Shown: piece by piece, positions 39,513 to 51,805 of the stretch
Numbering within the stretch: position 1 is the first letter of the stretch
How the letters are laid out: every line of letters begins with the position of its first letter
Assembly (NCBI RefSeq): GCF_001640805.2
Contig: NC_066850.1
Coordinates: forward strand, 17,481,036-17,545,035
From: Lates calcarifer
Taxonomy: Eukaryota > Chordata > Actinopteri > Centropomidae
DNA: 64,000 nucleotides
Reading direction: 5' to 3'
Position numbers and translations under genes: made by a program
Notes under the pieces: model-generated
What the model saw: the letters and a program-made list of their open reading frames with translations, nothing else
Databases searched by the model: none
Told to the model about the DNA's origin: nothing

Positions 39513-40404
39513 CTGACAGTTTAGTCAGAATGAATGTGTTGCATTCTTTATTTCATCTGTGTTGAAAATAATCTGATGAAACTGATTTAAATTCACGTTT
39601 TTAGTTTGATGTGTCCATGTGCCATTTTTCTAATCGTTTTCAATTTACCTGCACAGATCAGCAACATCATGTGATGATTTTATGTATACAATGTGCCTAA
39701 ACACACAAATATTTTTCTTTTTTATCCCTGAAGCTAAGGGACCACTCAAATGCTTTTTGATGTTTTTATTCCATAACAACAAAAAGTTAACTTTAAACTT
39801 TACTGGTGACCGTTTTCAACAGCATACCATCAGATTTTAGTCTGACTTCCTTTCCTCCAGACATATGATGTCTTCAGGCATATGGTTTCATATGATTTCA
39901 TTACAGTATGAAAAGTAACTTGAGAGCCATGAGCTCCTTTTTTTCAGTCATGTTGTCATCATTTCAAAATTCTAGGTGGTGCATTCAAGGACACTACATC
40001 TGATCCATTAAAAATGTTGCTGTTCGGTTAACTTCTGCTTTGCCTTCTGACTCAATAGAACACTGCCACGTTTCCTTCATTCACTGGTGATGTTTGCTAC
40101 AGAAAAGAAGATGATTACTTAGTCTCCCGTTTAGCTTTGCTGATGTCGTCTTCACTCTCAGTAATCTCCTTCAGCATCAGAAACTCGTAAGAGAAGACAC
40201 AGGCTGCTCTATCAGGCAATCACAGTTTTCTCCATGTGGTATCTCTGAAGCCACTCTATGTATGTTTTTAAAGCGACACATCATTTACAGTGTAAATTAC
40301 TGCCCTAAATTATAGTATATTACAATACCCCTGTAATATTCAACTGTAAATGGAGCTTTACTTTTTCTTTTCTTGATATCTATAGACATTAAAGGGATAG
40401 GTAC

Positions 40405-40434
40405 TGGTATTAATTGGTATTAATTGGTATTAAT
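40405..40434. repeat. 10-bp tandem repeat, three copies
   Basis: TGGTATTAAT repeated exactly three times, 37 bp before the Tc1-like copy B. Confidence 0.95.
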
Positions 40435-40470
40435 AGTTTAGCAAAATCTCTATTGCCTAGGAGTCTGTGA

Positions 40471-40787
40471 TACACTCAGTGGCCATTTTATTAGGCACGC
40501 TTGTACACCTGCTTATTACTGGAAATATCTAATCATCCAGTCATGTGGCAGCAACTCAGGGCATAAAGTCTACCATTTTCTAATGGCTACTTCCAGCACT
40601 ATAATGCTTCATGTTACAAAGCACACAACAGCTCAAACTGATTCCGCCATCATGAGTTCAGTGGACGGAAATGGCCTCCAGTGACCAGATCTCAGTCCAA
40701 AAGAACACCTTTAAGATGTGGTGAAACAGGGGATTAATGTATAATTGCAAAATCTCTCAGGAACATTTCCATGCCATGAAGGCAGGC
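40471..40787 (+). mobile_element. Tc1-like DNA transposon remnant, copy B
   Basis: Starts at a TA dinucleotide with the terminal sequence CACTCAGTGGCCATTTTATT. Then follows a + strand part of the transposase 3' region: the QHDN block reads QHYN, so the second catalytic Asp is replaced by Tyr, and the SPxxEHLW block reads SPKEHL followed by a TAA stop where Trp is expected. Most of the 5' coding region is deleted. Same family as copies A and C. Clearly inactive. Confidence 0.75.
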
Positions 40788-42162
40788 TCTTCTGTGGGCA
40801 AGAAGGGGTCCTACTCAGAATTATACAAAAATAAATATATGGTTATGAGTGTATATCATTATACTACCCAACAGTTTCTGAAGATGTCTTTCTTTCTTTC
40901 CAAACAGTTTGTCGCGCAGATTTGATGTCACCATCTTGATTTAAATTGAACTTTTCCAGTATACGTAACCAAATGCGAGGGGTGATTGTTGTTATGGTTA
41001 TTATTTTCTGCTGAATGGAAATGTGATGTTAAATCAAGCCCATGCAGATCTCAGCTCCATTTGCATATTTTCACCCTGGAAAATGAAAGTGAATTCATAC
41101 GCTGCTTGTGTGCATTGATCCTCTGGGATTTACTCTAAAATAGAGGTCAGCTGCTGCAAATATAGACAAGGCACTAGGCATAGACAAATATTTGACTCAT
41201 TCACAGGCCGATTAAGGATAAAGTGCTGTGAGCAAAGGAAAAAAAAAGTGGTGAAACACTAAAAGCCTTGGACTGTATTGTATATGTAGAAAAGGATAAA
41301 CTAAAACCAATGCTCTGTGAAACAAAGAACAAACATCAGACATCTCCTCCAGCGGCAAATACACAAAAATCACTTTTCCCAGTTGGACTCAGCTGCTCGC
41401 ATGGTTAGATTCAAATTCAATTACCTTGGATTGGTTGCTCAGACACCACACTAGTATGCATGCTGCAGCCTCACTCGTCCATCAGTATCTTGAAGGCTGT
41501 GAGCAGTGAATGCCCTGCAGTCATGCTTGAAGGTAAAACATCACTTTCACCAGCAAGCTATCTAAAACTGTCCACAGCATGTCACATGTTAAAACAACAG
41601 GCCAGTAAACACATCACCCACCTACAAATGGTGCAGTGAGTTACTATTCTGTCACACTGTTTTGATCCACAAAAGATCACTACTACTGAGATGGTTTTGA
41701 GATTTTCCTAAAGAATGAAGGTTAACCCAGTTTATGTCATTCTGAAGGGCAAAGAACTTAAACTATATATCACGAATCCTGATGTGTTAGGTGATCTTTG
41801 AACTTTTAACAAACAAAATAAGACAGTCATGGTTCCCAGATGTATGCATTGAGACTAGTGGTCTTTTCAGGTTTAGATTTTTGGGTCCAATACGTCAACA
41901 GCTATTCCATGGATCACCATGAAACACATGGCATAGTTCCACTCTGACCTTTCTGGTTTCTATATAGGCATAGGAAATAAAATGAATGAACCAATATATT
42001 TAAGCAATTGTTTTTTCCTGTATGATTCTCATGGAGCCTAATTGAAAATCATTTTTTGCCCCAACAATTTCCAATTTCGCCTGGTGTAGGCAGTTTGTGC
42101 CCTTGCTGTCCTTTCAGCTCCTCAGGCGCTGTGCTGTTGACAGGTGAGCGGATTCTATTAAT

Positions 42163-42430
42163 AATAAAAATAATAACTTTATTTATAAAGCACTTTTCAA
42201 AACACCTGTTAAACCTGTTAAAATCAAGCTGCCAATTAAAGGTAATGGGAGAAATAAAGAATAAAAGATGATGATTTAAAGGCAAACAGGGATGTTTCTA
42301 TGTTTCTAAGCTGTTCCAGAGGGTTGGGGCCCTAACAGCAAAAGCCCTGTCACCCTTGGTTTTCAGCCTTGCCTGGTGGATAGCTAACAGGGCCCTGTTG
42401 TAAGATGAGCTGGTGAATTCTGATTTAGAA
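42163..42430 (+). repeat. Dispersed repeat (AATAATAACTTTATTTATAAAGCAC type)
   Basis: Reads TAATAACTTTATTTATAAAG, CACTTTTCAAAACACCTGTT, then CTGTTCCAGAGGGTTGGGGC, AAAGCCCTGTCACCCTTGGT and TTCAGCCTTGCCTGGTGGAT. I recognise these modules from a common teleost repeat. The 94-residue frame at 42413-42697 is not a gene. Confidence 0.55.
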
Positions 42431-42610
42431 GCTCAGGCAGGGCAGCCCTCAGATACCAGCCAATGTTCTCACCCTTTCAGTAATAATGCTATGATCCACC
42501 GGGCACTTAGATCAAGCCTTGATCATTTACCTGCACCAGACAGCTACTTGATGTGGATTGAATGGATGGACACCTCAATAGTGGTTACACGTCTTGTATT
42601 TGATGAGAGC

Positions 42611-42649
42611 AGCCACAACATTAAAACCAGTTGCTGGAATGTTGTGACT
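42611..42649. repeat. Inverted repeat, 12-bp arms
   Basis: AGCCACAACATT (42611-42622) and AATGTTGTGACT (42638-42649) pair at 11 of 12 positions across a 15-base loop. CAGCCACAACATTAAAACCA and the nearby GGTGTAT resemble ends of another Tc1/mariner family, so this may be a collapsed element. Confidence 0.6.
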
Positions 42650-43845
42650 GACTGGTGTATCTATACACCAATAGTGTCTGTGTACACAGACGTGTGACGG
42701 ATTAAAAGAAAAACTAACATAAAGTGTCTACCAGGACAGCTTCAGTGTGCAAACACCTGGTCAGGCAGGAAAACAAAAGAACTCCAGGGTCATTAAATCT
42801 TATTCATCTACTGTGTGTATGTGTGTGTGTGGATGCTTGGTGTGTGTGGATAAATGTGTTTTGCCTCTTTATTTTGCTGAGTGCTAAGTGTATGATCATT
42901 CGCTCAGAGAAATGGAGAACGATGAAAATGGAGATGAAGGAGTGGAAGAGGGGGATTTTAGAAGGACCATATTTGTTTTCTCCGCTCAGTGGAGCATCTG
43001 CTCCATGTTTTTTTCTAGAAGTGGCTAATTAGCAACAGGGGAGGCAGAGAGTACACACTGCCGCTCTCAAGGATTTATCTCCTTCTGCCTGTCAGATACT
43101 GTATACACTGTATTCTCACTTAGGCTCCATTTCTGTACATATCTACTGAGCAACTGCCATGCTGCCACAACCTAATCCCTCTCTAGCTCAGATTCTTTAT
43201 AATGAATGACCACTTTAGAGGATATTCTTAAATACATATACTTAGCATACACACCTGTTTGGACGACTAGGAGCTTGCCAGCCCACTAACAAGTGATAAA
43301 GGAGCAGTCTTTCATTGGACCCTGTACTTCAGACTCTCTAGAACAATAAAATCCAGTCAGAGTGGTCATCCTATACATTCTGACACCTTCACCCTATTCC
43401 TTATCTACCTCCTCTTCACATTAGAGAAGAGGTCTTCAAAATTTTGGACCTGATCCAGAATGGACTTGTGAAAAACCTACACAAACCTGACATGGATTAA
43501 AAAAAAAAAAAAAAAAATTAAAAGAGAGACCTCATCCAAGGCAGACCTGAGCACAGCCAGACCAGATCCAATGCAGTCAACACCAACAGACCCTAACACC
43601 AACAACAGTGTGATGTGTTATCAGTTCAATTCAGATCAATGGAGAAGCAGCTGTGGTGATTAAGAGCAGCAGTATAATAATAAAGTCCTAAGAACCAATG
43701 TCAAAACATAGAAACAAAAATTATTTTTTGTATGCTTCAAGGACAAGTTTATATGAACAGTTTATCCTATTTGTCCTATTTCCACTTTCTGCACCTTCAA
43801 ACCCTAAATTACCTGATTTGGCTGATTGGATTTGGAACTTGGACC

Positions 43846-44254
43846 TGGCCACCAGTGTAATGGTGCTGGACTGTTTTCTTGGCACACGTTGAGTCCCTGA
43901 TATCAGTTACTCATGGTTTGAATGCCATAGCTTATCTGAATATTGTTGCTGACCATTTTCTAATGGCTACTTCCAGCATGATAATGCTACACGTCATGAA
44001 CTGAAAGTTGTCCCAAACTGGTTTCATGAACACAAGTTCAGTGAACTTCAACACCTTTGGGATGTAGTAGAGCAGGAGATTGGCAGGATGAATGTGCAGC
44101 TGACAATTCTGCAGCAATGATGTGATGCAGTCATGTCAACAAGGAGCAGAAAGCAATGTTTTCAATATCTTGTGGAATCCGTGGCATAAAGAACTGAGGC
44201 TGTTCTGGGATCAGGGGAGGCCCTCCCCAGTATTAGTATTGTGCTCTGTGAGTG
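43846..44254 (+). mobile_element. Tc1-like DNA transposon remnant, copy C
   Basis: A + strand remnant in family order: GTAATGGTGCTGGACTG, TTTTCTTGGCACACGTTGAG, GAATATTGTTGCTGACCATT, TAATGGCTACTTCCAGCATG, CACCTTTGGGATGTAGTAGA, GCAGCTGACAATTCTGCAGC, CAGTATTAGTATTGTGCTCT, GTGAGTG. The second catalytic Asp survives (QHDN). A deletion removes the residues before the catalytic Glu, and that codon is now CAA (Gln). Flanking TA was not confirmed. It is inactive, and its internal deletions differ from A and B. Confidence 0.75.
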
Positions 44255-46428
44255 TGACATCACATTACGTTACAGAAGACAAGTTTTAAGACTACATGCA
44301 AAGGAATGGTAAGAGATATTACGCCCTTAAATGGAGAGATGTTCCAGAACTGGGAAGCTCTTATTGTGGAGGCTGTCTGGCCAAGGGATGTTTTCCTCTT
44401 TGGGACAACGGTGTCCTCTCTTATTCTGGATCTGGTTAATCTCTTCCCAACAGTTTTCTGAGATACAAGTGTGTTAAAAGGGGACATTGCTGGTCCATTA
44501 AGAATTTTGCATTTTAAATAAGCATTTTAAAAGAGACCAAGAGGTTTGACAGTATGTTTCGTGAAAAGATGGAACTAAATTTCAGCAGCTTCAGGTACAT
44601 TTTCTTCTTTTCAGTTGCACTTCATGAGCATAATTTAACATATTGAAAAAAGCGAAATGATCTCTAGCAGTGCTGAGAAACAGTGCTCAGCTTGCTTCAC
44701 TGTGACATGCATCAATGACATTAATGTCTGTCTTTGTTGTGGATTTATATGCACTGTGTGCATGTGTGACGCATGCATGTTGTGGCCCCTGCGGTCTTAA
44801 AGGCCTCTAGAAGAGCTAATAAAGACTGGGTACAACAGTAATAAGCAGAGCCCGAAATAGCCTGTGTACTATTAGTATGCTAATATGGTCAGCAGGAGGC
44901 CTCGCCTGCTCCTTCACCTACAAGGTATGATTGTGTAATGCATCTCATATAAATGTGTTTAATGTGAGATGATGGTGATTGCTCATAATGAGGCTATTTG
45001 GATTGGATCCTAATTAGCAGCCATTGGAGTCCCAAGATTCTTGATATGAAGAACTCTCAGAGAGATCGTCATTAGACTGTGGAGCCCTGTTTGATTGATT
45101 TTTGTCCTTCGGAGCTCTACTTGAGAAGATGTATTTAGACAGGAAACAGTGAGAATCACAATCAAAGCTTGCACTGAGTGAGTATGGAAATGAATTCCAT
45201 TCTTGACCTTGTGAATTGCAATTTGACAACAACAAAAAAATGAACTCAAGGTGTAATTATTTGCCTCCTCCTAGAGTTTTCAACTGCATCTCACTGTCTT
45301 AATCAAAAGGGAAATCAAAATCCATCCACTGAAGTAGATGGTTGAAAGCACTGAAAAAAGTCAGTAGATGGACGTTGAGTTACAAGGTTTTGGTCAAAAT
45401 GTAAATATTAATGGTGTGGTGAGTTTGAGCTTTTGGGCTTTAATTAAGTCTCCCGGGCAGTAATCAGCTGTGTAGCTTGTGTTGTATGCAAAAGTGATCA
45501 TAATCACCTAGTGTATGGGTATAACACAGTCTAGTACAACACTACCACTAAGACCGACAAAACAACAGAATAATTGCTGCATACTTAATCATAGAACCTG
45601 TCATTTTGTGGCTAATTTTCCTTTTTGATTGTGTATGTATGAAATCTTTTATGAAAGCAGATTAACAAGACACTAGGAGCTAACAAGTCATTTAAAAGTG
45701 TATTTAGTTGTTGTTGCTGTTTCTCCTATAATTGACACAACAGACTGAATGGTGTATACATACTGAATATATATATATGTGTGTGACACATAATGAAATA
45801 TGACTCAGTGCAGCAGGAACAAATGCCTTTTTGACCTGAGAAATCTTCTCAACTTGCACTTTCATGATTTGAATTCCTACCTCCTGTCTTTCTGCCTTGC
45901 CCTCTCTCTGTCCTTTCCCTCAACATGCATTATGCAGTAGTCTTTTCCCCCTCGCATTCCTTCTACCTTTATTTGCCTCATTCCTCTCGTTCCCTCCTCA
46001 CCTTTCTGACATGCTGCATAACTCCTCCCCTGCTTTCCTCGACACCTTACTCTACGTTTCCCTGAAATGTGTGTGTGATTTCTTGCTGGCTCAGGAGCAG
46101 ACAGGCAATAATGAGGACATCAGGGAAATGTGAGAGGCATTTTGTTTTTAAAGCTGTGAAGCGAAATGAGGTGAGGAGGAACAGAGACTGTGGCTCCGAG
46201 CTCCTCCTCCACTTCCTCCTCCCTGTGTCTCCACTGTGACGCTCACTCTTTACTCATTAGAATGCTTCTCTGACTACATCCCTCCATCTCTCGATCTTTT
46301 CCCAGCATTGCCTAACAAATGTCTTTATTCTCTTTCACACATTTTCTGTGCTGTAATGACCATGCATTACTCACCATGATGTTACCCACAATACTCCTCT
46401 GTTTGTCTCTCATTTACTCTGTCCCCTA

Positions 46429-46458
46429 CACACTCACACACTCACACACTCACACACA
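46429..46458. repeat. (ACACTCAC)n-type short tandem repeat
   Basis: Octamer ACACTCAC repeated about 3.5 times, merging with an AC tract. Confidence 0.9.
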
Positions 46459-47915
46459 AACTACACAAACTTTTTTTTCTGTTTTTTATTGTTACCCAAG
46501 CTTTCTGTTTAAACAGCCATGACAGTTTACAGACCAGCTGTCTGATTTAACTTTGGCCTAGCATACATACTCAGATAGACATGTAGGAATTTACTGTTTA
46601 TAGCAAATGGTTGGATTGGATGGAAAAGGCTCTGGGAGCTTGCAAAGAATCTGTTGTTGCTAGGAGTCAGTCACCCCCCATCACACACATATGTGATCAT
46701 CAAATCTTAGTTAAAGGCATTAATTCCAGATGCTTGGCACATGAGGAGAGGGCCAGGGTGGGTGAGAGAGCTGTGGCAGCAACCCACCTTGGAATGAGGC
46801 ATCAGCAGAGTAAAAGTGAGAAGTGTCAGGTTATAAGGCAGCATTGTACACCTGCACCTGAATATAATTGGACATTAGTAGTCAGCTGGTATCCAAACAG
46901 CATGTGAGCGAGCCACCAGTGGTTACATATTAGAGCTAAGCAATAATGAATTTGAATATAATGTAAACTTCTATAGCATGAAAAGGTAAATTTTTTGTAT
47001 GTAGATGATATCTTGCTATATTAGCTGGCCCTGAGTCTTAACGTGTGACATGATTAAATGCACTATATTCACACCTGCTGCAGTTTACAGGACTGTCTCA
47101 TCTGCAGGTGTCTCCTGACTCCAGGTAGTTGTCTGGCTCTGACTATCTCATGGTGAATTTAATGGTAGCATTTACGATAGCGACAGAAGACACACTGATC
47201 AGTCCTCTCGGTTTGGTTGTTTATTACCTTTAGAGGTAACGCTGTGGGAGTCAATGGAAAATGGAAAATGTGGATTCTACTTTTGTCCTGTTTGTTTTGT
47301 CGCGTCCTTTCCTGCTGAGCAGCTAATGCTGATTAAACAGCTGTGTGAAGGTATCAGGCTGATTTGAAGAAACAGCAGGAGCAGATGAACTGGAGTGTAG
47401 ATGTCTCTGCTCTATCTGTTCTAAGACTGATTGTGGTTATTAAGTGGATGTCCATGCTAATCATAGCCTCTGGCACTGATGATCTGCAGCTGTATGGAAT
47501 AACCTACATTTTTAAAATAGCCTTTCAAGTAATGCAGGTATTATTCTTGCTTAACTATGTTGTAAATGATTTAGTATACATAAATATATTGTTTTTATCA
47601 ATATATATAAAGATTTCTGTCATTGTTTTTAGTCCTCTAGCAGTTTGACAAGAAAATTTGGCTAAAATCATGGAATGTGTTCATTCTCTTATTTTCATTC
47701 ATATTGTCTAGCCTTAACACAAATAGACAAAACTATCGCCCAGGGTGGTGTTAACTGAGGCAGAGATGTGTCTGTGGGAGTTGAAATGAAGAAACATTAA
47801 TATTCAGTTATTCCATACATGTGCAGAGACGAGAAGAAAAAGAACTGGAGCTCCTGGTGAGTTATGAGATCTCTCTGTACCTTCAGTTCTACCTCCAAAT
47901 AAAGTGGTCTTGTTC

Positions 47916-48390
47916 CATCCATCCGTCCCTCCATTTTCTTGAGCTTATCTGAGGCTGAGTCACGGTGGCAACAGACCATGAAGCAGAGTATTCCAGACTC
48001 CAGTCTCTCTCCCCAGCAATGCTTTCCATCTCCTCCTGGGGGATCAATAGTTATTCCCAGGCCAGATGAGATATATGACCCCTCCAGCGAGTTCTGGGTC
48101 TACCCAGAGGTCTCCTCCCGGTTGGACGTGCCCAGAGAACTTCCAAAAGAAGGCACCCAGGAGGCATCAGATGCCTGAACCACCTCAACTGGCTCCTTTT
48201 GACACAAAGGATCGGTGGCTCTCCTCGCTCTATCTCTAAGGCTGAGCCCAAACACCGTATCTGCATTCTCGTTCTTTTGGTCACTACCCACAGTTCATGA
48301 CCATAGGTAGAGAGTTGGAGCGTAGATCAACTGGTAAATTGAGGCCTTTGCCTTCTGGTTCAGCTCCCCCTTCACTACAATGGTCTGTTG
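47916..48390 (-). mobile_element. LINE 3' end with reverse transcriptase C-terminal tail
   Basis: On the minus strand the sequence encodes TKRTRMQIRCLGSALEIERG, SQLRWFRHLMPPGCLLLEVL and TGRRPLGRPRTRWRGHISHL, followed by AWE. This is the tail found after the RT domain in an abundant teleost LINE family of L2/Rex-type (clade not resolved), with RWFxHL and GRPRTRWR blocks. Upstream AKASIYQLIYAPTL is in another frame, separated by frameshift. The 3' end runs into CCATCCATCCGTCCCTCCAT, a typical short-repeat tail. It is 5'-truncated and non-functional. The + strand frame over the same bases is a mirror. Confidence 0.8.
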
Positions 48391-50659
48391 TGAGTGAGGG
48401 ATCTTACAAAATCTGGACTGACTCGCTTTGTTTCCCTAGAAAGCCAGGATAGTGGGTGATAGAAGACAACAAATCACTATATGAGCAACACTGCAGCATA
48501 GCACAGTAAGGTCTCTCATTCTTCAGAACTGTAACAAGTGTTTTCAGTGTTGAAATCCACAAATAGACTCAGCTGAAGGTTGTCAGACCTAACCCTAACA
48601 AATCTAAAGGGTTGATGCAAGCAGACAGTGGTCAGCAGGTAGTCAGGATCAGCAGGCACAGGCAGAACAAAACAAAGGCTCCAGGCAGAGAGTGAGGGCT
48701 TACAGGTTACACACTGTGACTCATGCAGTGATGGAAGCATGGCTCAGGTAATGTCTATGGGAACAGCTGGTGGCCAGGTGTAGAACTGCAGGTCTGGAAT
48801 GACAGGAGATAGCAGTATGAGGGACTAAGCAGGGGATTTTAGATGCAGAGGGATTGGGGAGGTGAAGCTGTTGCTATGACACTTCTGTGTATATTTTACT
48901 TTCAGATAAGTACCATGGCAGCTTCATCAAAAATCACTACATTAACTAGTGGTGGATGATGTTGCTGTATGGATATTACATTTAAACAGCTAGCTCCTGT
49001 ATTAAGAATGTGTGATAGTTTGTGGGTTTACAGGATGTTTTAGAGAAGTCAGATAGAGGCAGAGCCATCACTCTGTGCTCTTCTTTAACATTTCTCTGTG
49101 ATCAGAGTGGCTGATGTAAACGGAGCCGAATGTAATGACAGTCAGTCAGCTGACAGCAGCTGATCAATACCAAACTTTAAACTGACTTCAAGTACGTGCA
49201 GAGTGTATTGGGTAAATAAAACATGCCCAGCTGGTGAATGTCAAACTAACCTGCTTGTCAGCTCCTCTGACAGTGTGGTGACACTTCCCCCACACATTCC
49301 CATCTGACTGTAACTGACAGCACCGTTAGCATCTATTCTCTCCAGCCTGTAAAAATAAGAATGTTTCCTGCTGTGATTAATCACTGCAGTGTCAATGTAA
49401 AACTCTATGACCGACCACTGTCACCTGAGCTGAATGACACCCTGAAGGTTCATGTTATCAGTCCACTGTCATACACCGCTGGTAAACCCTACCTTCCAAA
49501 TATCTCACTGCTGTCATTGTGAATATGTTAGCAGGACAACCACTAGCATTTTTTTTACATTTACTTAACCATGACTGCTACAGCTAAGGATGAAAAATGG
49601 ATTCTGGACCTTCAACTTTTATGTTACAGTCTGGTTTTATTCACAGTGGGTATTACAGTCTCACAGAGTCATGAGCATGGCTGTGGACCATTAGTTTATT
49701 GTTACTAAAATGCTTGAAGTTTTATGCCGGACAGTTGAAATGAAACTTTCGACAAATTGACAGATGCATATTTACATATGCATATTTCAAATAATTCAGA
49801 TGGCATGCTTTTTTTGTTTGTAGAAAACTGAGACAGCAGTCTGTGGAAGTCTCTTTGTTTATACTCCCACCGAGAATCACCTGAGTTACTTACAGGTGTG
49901 TATACAGAGGCTTTAATGAGTCAGTTGACCAGCAGAACAGTCGAACCAATAACAACAGACAGAGTTTGGTGACATCGTGAAGCAGAATGGGATCATGGGA
50001 GTGCTTATCTTAAACACCACTGCTGTCATTGCAGTCAGCTTCTCACAGTTTAAGATTCCACCAATGTCAGTCGTTCAGGTGGTTTTTACCTGGGAGCTGA
50101 ATCATCCGAATAATAAAAATCAGAAATCAAAAAGTCTGGCTTATAACTAGATAAAAAGTCAGTTTTGACTGCTTCTGTGACACCACTGACAGAAGATCAA
50201 ATGAACCTAGAAAACCTAAAAAATAGCTGGAAATATTTGGGATAATGTAAGAGCACAACTCAACAAAATATAATAGGTCTTGTCATTTTTAGACATTTGA
50301 ATGCAGAAAGGTTGCACATTATGCCTTTAACTGCTGCTGGTCCAACAGCACCATGCTGGGTCTTTGACATTCAACATCTGCCTGTGCTGTTGTCACTTGC
50401 GTGTGTGTGTGTGTGTAAGCGAGCAGATGTATGACATTCATCAGTCTCACTGTTTGTAGAAAACACTCCCTGCTGCTTGACCTGCCTCTCACTGTTATGG
50501 ATTCAGACAAACCAGAGAAGCAATATGTTTCTCCATAAAGATCCTCAATAAAATCAGAGCTCAGTGAAGATAGATGGCTTTGATGTGAAGACAGTGCTCT
50601 CTCTAACTCTGTGGAAGTGTTCCTGACTGGGAGTGTGTGTGGTTTTGTTTTACTGTATT

Positions 50660-50870
50660 TGTGTGGTCCGAAAACTGGGAACCCACTATACTTGTGGGAT
50701 CTGAGAGTTTGTGGGGAGCAAAATGGCAGACAGGTGTTTGTGGGTTAGGACATGGTAGGGTTAGGGTTAGGCATTCAGTGTGATGGTTCAGGATGGGGTA
50801 AGGGGCTAGGGAATGCATTATGACAATGATGAGTCCCCACAAAGATAAGTGTACAAGGATGTCTGTGTGT
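50660..50870 (+). repeat. Microsatellite-coupled dispersed repeat, copy 3
   Basis: Contains GTTTGTGGGGAGCAAAATGG, TAGGGTTAGGGTTAGGC (50757-50773), GGGGTAAGGGGCTAGGGAAT, GCATTATGACAATGATGAGT and CCCCACAAAG. Flanked on the right by TGTGTG repeats. Same family as 19130 and 31755, and it preserves the GCTAGGGAATGCA core best. Confidence 0.65.
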
Positions 50871-50953
50871 CTGTGTGTGTGTGTGAATATATCTGTCTCT
50901 GTGATTAATGAGCAGGTTCTCTGGGCACTTCAGGCTGTATCTCCCAGGGAGGT

Positions 50954-50988
<35 letters not shown>
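50954..50988. repeat. (AC)n microsatellite
   Basis: AC run with one ACGCAC interruption near its end. Confidence 0.97.
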
Positions 50989-51734
50989 AAATAAAGCTCT
51001 CCCTGGTATAATATTGAGCAGTGCTGGGGCCTTTTCTCGGGGGAAAGCTCTGAGGTTGTGAGCCCGGAACGATGCCCGATAGTAATCCTCTCCTGGGTTT
51101 TTTGCAGTACACATTTGACCTAATCTGGCAGGCGGATGAGTGTGCTTTTGGGAGGGTGTACGCGTACGCTCCAGTGCACATAGCCCTGATCATGACACAA
51201 AATATGGAGAATTCGGGGGAGGAGATGATTATAAAAGATTAAAAAGTGCATTTCACACCATAGCAACAGCAGAACATTTTAAATTAGGAAAAGCTGCACT
51301 ATTTAATGCAGAATTTGAAACCTTTGGTTCGGACTCCGTATTTCTGCTCTGAATCTGTGCCAAGAATAAGCAATTCACTATTTATTTTTAAAGTAGTTCA
51401 CATACACACAATCACATAGGAAACCATGTAGAAATGGTTGCCCATGTATTGCTGTGGGCCTTAGAGTGGCAATATCCATCAGTGTTTCTGTCCTCTTTGG
51501 TTCAGAACAACATATCTCCACGAATAACATTCAGATCTCTAGATATATATATGTTCATGGTCCTCCAAATGTTATTTTTGAATGAGATGCTGACCCCCTG
51601 ACTTTTCTGCAAACTGCGCTACGAAGCCAAATATTTAATCAGATCAGTGCAGGAGGGGGCATAAAGGTGGAGTTCACCTTATCACTGCAGAGACTGTTCA
51701 TGAAAGCAGTATAACTGGGTTTTGTGACAAAAAC

Positions 51735-51736
51735 AA

Positions 51737-51805
<69 letters not shown>
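51735..51805. repeat. Compound (CA)n-(TA)n-(GA)n microsatellite
   Basis: CA to about 51757, then TA to 51770, then AG to 51805 with one AAG break. The shared-base transitions suggest stepwise conversion of one array. Confidence 0.97.

Larger units (their letters stand above)
27165..40470 (+). other. tmtc1: tmtc1 32.7-kb intron, first part
   Basis: Starts with gtaagc. Holds a degenerate GACTTGAG-rich stretch (about 27490-27640), several dispersed repeats and GT/CA arrays listed separately, and poly-T at 35291-35309. No exon with TMTC similarity was found. Open frames are short and unrecognised. Confidence 0.8.
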
